DNA from: CAKUFA01 sp963627465
GTDB taxonomy: Bacteria; Bacillota; Clostridia; Christensenellales; Aristaeellaceae
Reading direction: 5' to 3'
NCBI GenBank assembly: GCA_963627465.1
Contig: CAVGBO010000025.1
Span: 1 to 9,406, forward strand
Length of the DNA: 9,406 bases
Every line of letters begins with the position of its first letter. Positions within the stretch are counted from its first letter, which is position 1. The notes beneath the pieces were generated by a model. The model saw only the letters and a program-made list of their open reading frames with translations. It was not told the origin of the DNA and ran no database searches. Of the stretch, positions 6,987 to 9,406 are shown piece after piece. Made by a program: the position numbers and the translations under genes.

Positions 6987-7022
6987 ATTTGCAATTTCAT
7001 CACAATTATCTTGCAAATTGTG
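6987..7022. promoter_or_regulatory. Overlapping inverted repeats in the leader
   Basis: ATTTGCAA (6987-6994) pairs with TTGCAAAT (7011-7018), and CACAATT (7001-7007) pairs with AATTGTG (7016-7022). The two right arms overlap, so the two hairpins exclude each other. They lie about 45-80 nt into the predicted transcript. They could be alternative RNA folds or protein-binding sites; no regulator is identified. Confidence 0.3.
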
Positions 7023-7037
7023 ACAAACACGGTTATG

Positions 7038-7055
7038 GGAATACGGATGTATTCC
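7038..7055 (-). promoter_or_regulatory. Hairpin close to the predicted transcript 5' end
   Basis: A perfect 7-bp stem, GGAATAC with GTATTCC, and a 4-nt loop, about 10 nt downstream of the predicted transcription start. It may protect the 5' end of the long leader mRNA. There is no T-run after it, so it is not a terminator. Confidence 0.4.
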
Positions 7056-7071
7056 AACTTACCGTACTATC

Positions 7072-7099
7072 ATTATACACAAAAAAAAAAGCATGTCAA
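7072..7099 (-). promoter_or_regulatory. Consensus sigma-70/sigma-A promoter of the minus-strand operon
   Basis: Exact TTGACA (7099-7094) and exact TATAAT (7077-7072) separated by 16 bp, most of it a run of ten T. The expected start of transcription is near 7063-7066, giving a leader of about 300 nt before the peptidase TTG. No other convincing promoter is seen down to the left edge, so the peptidase-to-sugar-transferase genes are probably one operon. Confidence 0.82.
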
Positions 7100-7105
7100 A
7101 CATGC
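7091..7105. promoter_or_regulatory. Palindrome overlapping the -35 box (operator candidate)
   Basis: GCATGT-caa-ACATGC is a perfect 6-bp inverted repeat centred on the -35 hexamer of the minus-strand promoter. A dimeric repressor bound here would block RNA polymerase. Read as RNA on the minus strand it is also a short hairpin followed by ten U, so a terminator is the alternative. The exact promoter boxes and the lack of any minus-strand gene just upstream favour the operator reading. Confidence 0.4.
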
Positions 7106-7278
7106 AGCGGACATTTTTACAACCTTCGGCACATTATTTTTGAACATGGTTCATTTTGCCTTCAGACCACCAGAATTGAGATGACCATATATGCAAGTAT
7201 TGGAACGCTTGAAAAAATTTGTGCCGTCAAGACAGTGCTCAATGGGCACAAGATGGTTAGCTTCAATAACAACTTTGA
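7106..7278. other. Non-coding AT-rich stretch between the divergent gene sets
   Basis: No gene or RNA is recognised on either strand. One perfect palindrome, TGAACATGGTTCA, lies at 7141-7153. I find no convincing promoter facing the plus-strand genes. The stretch ends exactly where the copied sugar transferase tail begins, so 7278/7279 is a rearrangement junction. Confidence 0.6.
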
Positions 7279-7378
7279 ATTCTCTTCACCAAAGAGAGCA
7301 CCGAGGGGATCAGCGAGGGTGCCACCACCGCCATGGCTGGCGAGGGTGTGGAGAAAGTGCCGGGAGCAGCAAGGAAAG
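7279..7378 (+). repeat. Right arm of the perfect 100-bp inverted repeat
   Basis: Identical to the reverse complement of 1-100. The inner boundary is sharp: immediately upstream (7278 and before) the sequence has no similarity to the sugar transferase gene. The following bases complete that gene's 3' end, so the left arm probably continues outside the window. Confidence 0.97.
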
Positions 7379-7389
7379 CTGCCGAGTGA
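7279..7389 (+). pseudogene. 3' fragment of the sugar transferase gene
   Basis: In the gene's own frame this reads ILFTKESTEG and onward through AGEGVEKVPGAARKAAE to a TGA at 7387-7389, that is, the last 36 codons. The codon before 7279 in this frame is TGA, and there is no start, so the fragment is not expressed as a protein. It supplies the C-terminus that the intact copy at 1-1429 loses at the window edge. It shows that the plus-strand maturase gene once lay (or elsewhere lies) 45 nt downstream of a complete sugar transferase gene. Confidence 0.92.
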
Positions 7390-7434
7390 TGGGCGGGAAG
7401 TGCGTGAAGGGGGTGAGGAGCCACGAGTGAACAC

Positions 7435-8631
7435 GTGAAGGATGAACAAACAGGGTTGCTTGCGCTGCTGGAGAGGCTGGACACGCAAGGGGCAGATGAT
7501 GCGGAGAAGACCTACCGGATGCGGGAGTACCTGCAAGCTGTTGCCAGAGAGCAAAGCATTCCTCTGCATGGCACATTCGAGCTGACACCTCTTTGCAATC
7601 TGAATTGCAAAATGTGCTACGTGCATCTTTCGGAACAGCAGTTGAAGCAGACTGGAAAGTGCCTGCTAACCACAGAGCAGTGGAAGCACATCATGGGGCA
7701 GGCTGCTGACGCAGGCATGATTACTGCCACGCTGACCGGTGGCGAGGCACTGACCTATCCTGGGTTTGATGAGCTGTATCTATACCTGCTGAGCCGTGGA
7801 ATCAGCGTAACGCTGAAGTCCAACGGCTTGTTGATGACAGAAGAGCGAGTGGCATTCTTGAAGCAGCACCCTGTGGAGGCCATCCAAATCACCCTCTACG
7901 GTGCGGACAACGACACCTATGAGAAGGTAACCGGTGTTCGTGGCTTTGATGCGGCACTGGCAGGAATTCAGCGTGTGAAAGCAGCCGGGATTCCGTTAGA
8001 GGTTTGCCTTACACCTACCAAGCCAGCCCTTGCTGACATGGAAAAACTGTTGACACTGGTCAATTCACTGGATGTACCGGTTGGCATTTCTTCAGGGCTT
8101 TACCCTGCCCGGGAAGAAACCGGTCGGGATGTGATGGCCTTGCAGCCTTCACTGGACGATTACGTCAACCTGTACAAGGCACGGGCAAAGCTGAATCATC
8201 GTGAGCTTGTTCCACTGCGTGAGGACGAGCTGCCACCCCTGGGTGGCGGCGGTCATGAGCCGGTGCAGGGACTGCCCTGTGGCGGCGGAAGAAGTTCCTT
8301 TGCCATTCACTGGAACGGACGAATGTATCCCTGCCTTTCCTTTGACACCATCAGCGCAGATGCGCTCCATGGCGACTTTCAGGAAGGATGGAAGGAAATC
8401 CATCAGGCTGTAGCGGCTTATCCGTTCCCTGGTGAGTGCAAAGGTTGCGCTTATCAGGGTATATGCACGCCATGCGTGTTAAGTCACGAATTAGGAGATC
8501 GTCCGGGGCATCCCAATGAGTTCTTCTGCAAGCGTTCCCAGCGACTACTTGCGGAAGGTCTTGCAATAAGAATCGACAATCATCAAGGAGGAAAAGACAA
8601 TGAGGAGAACCTATCAAAAGCCCTGTGCTAA
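7435..8631 (+). CDS. Second radical SAM/SPASM peptide maturase (GTG start)
   Basis: A 398-aa paralogue of the minus-strand maturase. Radical SAM cysteines are C54, C58 and C61 (CNLNCKMC), preceded by the shared GTFELTPL and followed by TGGEALTYPGF. The SPASM part has a cysteine in LPCGGGRSSF, GX4C (GRMYPC), CX2CX5CX2C (CKGCAYQGICTPC) and a last cysteine in EFFCKR. It therefore has the same cluster architecture. It should act on precursor E, whose start codon lies inside its last 32 nt. GTG at 7435 is the only upstream start in this frame (a TGA lies 18-20 nt before it). GAGGAG at 7415-7420 is 14 nt away, rather far, so initiation may be weak or coupled to a gene upstream. Codon use is more AT-rich than in its minus-strand paralogue. 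Confidence 0.92.
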   Translation: MKDEQTGLLALLERLDTQGADDAEKTYRMREYLQAVAREQSIPLHGTFELTPLCNLNCKMCYVHLSEQQLKQTGKCLLTTEQWKHIMGQAADAGMITATLTGGEALTYPGFDELYLYLLSRGISVTLKSNGLLMTEERVAFLKQHPVEAIQITLYGADNDTYEKVTGVRGFDAALAGIQRVKAAGIPLEVCLTPTKPALADMEKLLTLVNSLDVPVGISSGLYPAREETGRDVMALQPSLDDYVNLYKARAKLNHRELVPLREDELPPLGGGGHEPVQGLPCGGGRSSFAIHWNGRMYPCLSFDTISADALHGDFQEGWKEIHQAVAAYPFPGECKGCAYQGICTPCVLSHELGDRPGHPNEFFCKRSQRLLAEGLAIRIDNHQGGKDNEENLSKALC

Positions 8632-8812
8632 GAGAGTGCATTTCAATTTTGAAAAGGTAGTTGCAGCTAGCGGAGAATGCGGTTCCGGCATTGTGCTGAC
8701 CCATGCGCCAGGTACGGAATGCTACGAAAAGACCCCGAATGATAAAAGTCCTTTTGTGCGGGCTGCTTCCTTGGATCCTAACATTTGCGGCTGGCAGAAA
8801 ACTCCGAATTAA
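8600..8812 (+). CDS. RiPP-type precursor peptide E (70 aa)
   Basis: Small peptide between maturase 2 and kinase 2. Its leader keeps the pattern of precursors A-D: a basic start (MRRTYQKP), an aromatic FNF where they have F-x-Y, and VVAASG at 20-25, matching VVAxSG. The core is longer (about 45 residues) with three cysteines (27, 41, 63), plus one cysteine at position 9 in the leader. The C-terminal part after 50 has no counterpart in A-D. The ATG has AGGAGG about 8 nt upstream. It overlaps the maturase 2 gene by 32 nt in another frame. It is inferred to be the substrate of maturase 2. Confidence 0.82.
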   Translation: MRRTYQKPCAKRVHFNFEKVVAASGECGSGIVLTHAPGTECYEKTPNDKSPFVRAASLDPNICGWQKTPN

Positions 8813-8814
8813 GC

Positions 8815-9406
8815 ATGTCTCAACAGTTCATTCGCATTGCTGGCTTAGCCTTGTCATCTGCGACTTTCCCAAAGTGTTGGGAAGGTTTCGCTACGCAGCA
8901 AGGTGTTGATGATGGATTGCCTATCTGCGTTCAGCATGTAACTGAAAATGCCCCGCCAGCTTCTTTCAAGAAGCTGAATTTGCGAGACATTCAAGCGTTG
9001 CTGAATCGCACTGTAGATGCCACGAATTTAGGCAATGACGATTGGTTGTTGCGCAATCCGCAAAGCAGGGATGTGTTGCCGCTTCGCTGTTCACAAGCGT
9101 ATCGGCAAATAACTGTTTACTGTCCTGACAATGCGCTTTTACAGCAGGAAAGGGCACTTGATCTCCTCCGAACCGCCGTGGAGTGCCGCTTTTGCCACGA
9201 GTCCATCGTTTCCCTTCATGCTGCCTGCGTGGAAGGTGACGGCTATGCGGTGTGCTTCACCGGGGATTCCGGGGTGGGCAAGTCCACCCGGGCACAGGCG
9301 TGGGTGCAGGGACTAGGAGCACAGTTCATCAGCGGCGACAGACCTGCCATCCGGCTGGAGCAGCAGGGCTGCACCGCCTGCGGTGTGCCCTGGGACGGCA
9401 AGGAGC
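8815..9406 (+). CDS. Second HprK-like kinase (partial, 3' end off window)
   Basis: Open frame of 197 codons from the ATG at 8815, two nt after the precursor E stop, to the window edge. From about residue 121 it closely matches the minus-strand kinase: ECRFCHESIVSLHAACVEG, the P-loop GDSGVGKST, ISGDRPAIRLEQ and CGVPWDGKE. The first 120 residues resemble that protein little. GC content rises from about 48 % in sampled stretches of the first part to about 70 % at 9241-9300, so the gene looks mosaic. No ribosome binding site is visible, so translation is probably coupled to precursor E. Whether it also ends in a PqqD domain lies outside the window. It is expected to serve precursor E and maturase 2. 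Confidence 0.85.
   Translation, partial: MSQQFIRIAGLALSSATFPKCWEGFATQQGVDDGLPICVQHVTENAPPASFKKLNLRDIQALLNRTVDATNLGNDDWLLRNPQSRDVLPLRCSQAYRQITVYCPDNALLQQERALDLLRTAVECRFCHESIVSLHAACVEGDGYAVCFTGDSGVGKSTRAQAWVQGLGAQFISGDRPAIRLEQQGCTACGVPWDGKE

Noticed and set aside
7081..7105. Rho-independent terminator on the minus strand
   Set aside because: The stem is only 6 bp and the T-run is the spacer of an exact TTGACA/TATAAT promoter; no minus-strand gene lies just upstream. It is kept as an operator candidate, with the terminator as an alternative.
1..7378. Transposon or insertion sequence explaining the inverted repeats
   Set aside because: No transposase, integrase or target-site duplication is seen. 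The repeats are ordinary coding sequence of the sugar transferase, not mobile-element ends.
7106..7434. Promoter for the plus-strand maturase 2 set (for example TTGAGA at 7176 with TATTGG at 7198)
   Set aside because: The -10 match is poor and no better pair with proper spacing was found.

Overview
The window looks like a draft (scaffolded) piece of a GC-rich Firmicute, most plausibly a gut Clostridium-class bacterium. The reasons are strong AGGAGG-type ribosome binding sites, a textbook TTGACA/TATAAT promoter, frequent TTG and GTG starts, and gene families common in that group. The organism is an inference. A 10-N gap at 4658-4667 shows that the assembly is not continuous.

Almost the whole window is a peptide-modification (RiPP-type) locus. 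On the minus strand, from right to left, one long operon runs from a consensus promoter (7072-7099) through a ~300-nt 5' leader that can form a structured RNA (6821-6953). It then encodes an S26/S24-like peptidase, a radical SAM/SPASM maturase, four tandem short precursor peptides (one cut by the N gap), an HprK-like kinase fused to a PqqD-type peptide-recognition domain, an ABC exporter, and a polyprenyl-phosphate sugar-1-phosphate transferase that runs off the left edge. The four precursors share a nearly constant leader ending in VVAxSG. Each has a hypervariable core with exactly two cysteines. An inferred scheme is that PqqD recognises the leader, the radical SAM enzyme and perhaps the kinase modify the core, the peptidase removes the leader, and the ABC protein exports the product. 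The sugar transferase may link the system to a lipid-linked glycan or cell surface.

On the plus strand (7279 to the right edge) lies a second, diverged set in the opposite orientation: a second radical SAM/SPASM maturase, a single precursor with a related leader and a longer core with three cysteines, and the start of a second HprK-like kinase. Just before it sits the 3' end of the sugar transferase gene, which is a perfect 100-bp inverted copy of window positions 1-100. The operon is therefore bracketed by inverted repeats about 7.4 kb apart. This suggests that the operon once read into the second set, or can be flipped so that it does, unless the arrangement is an assembly artefact.

The non-coding stretch 6765-7278 holds the operon promoter, a palindrome over the -35 box, several hairpins and the structured leader. 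I see no gene in it.
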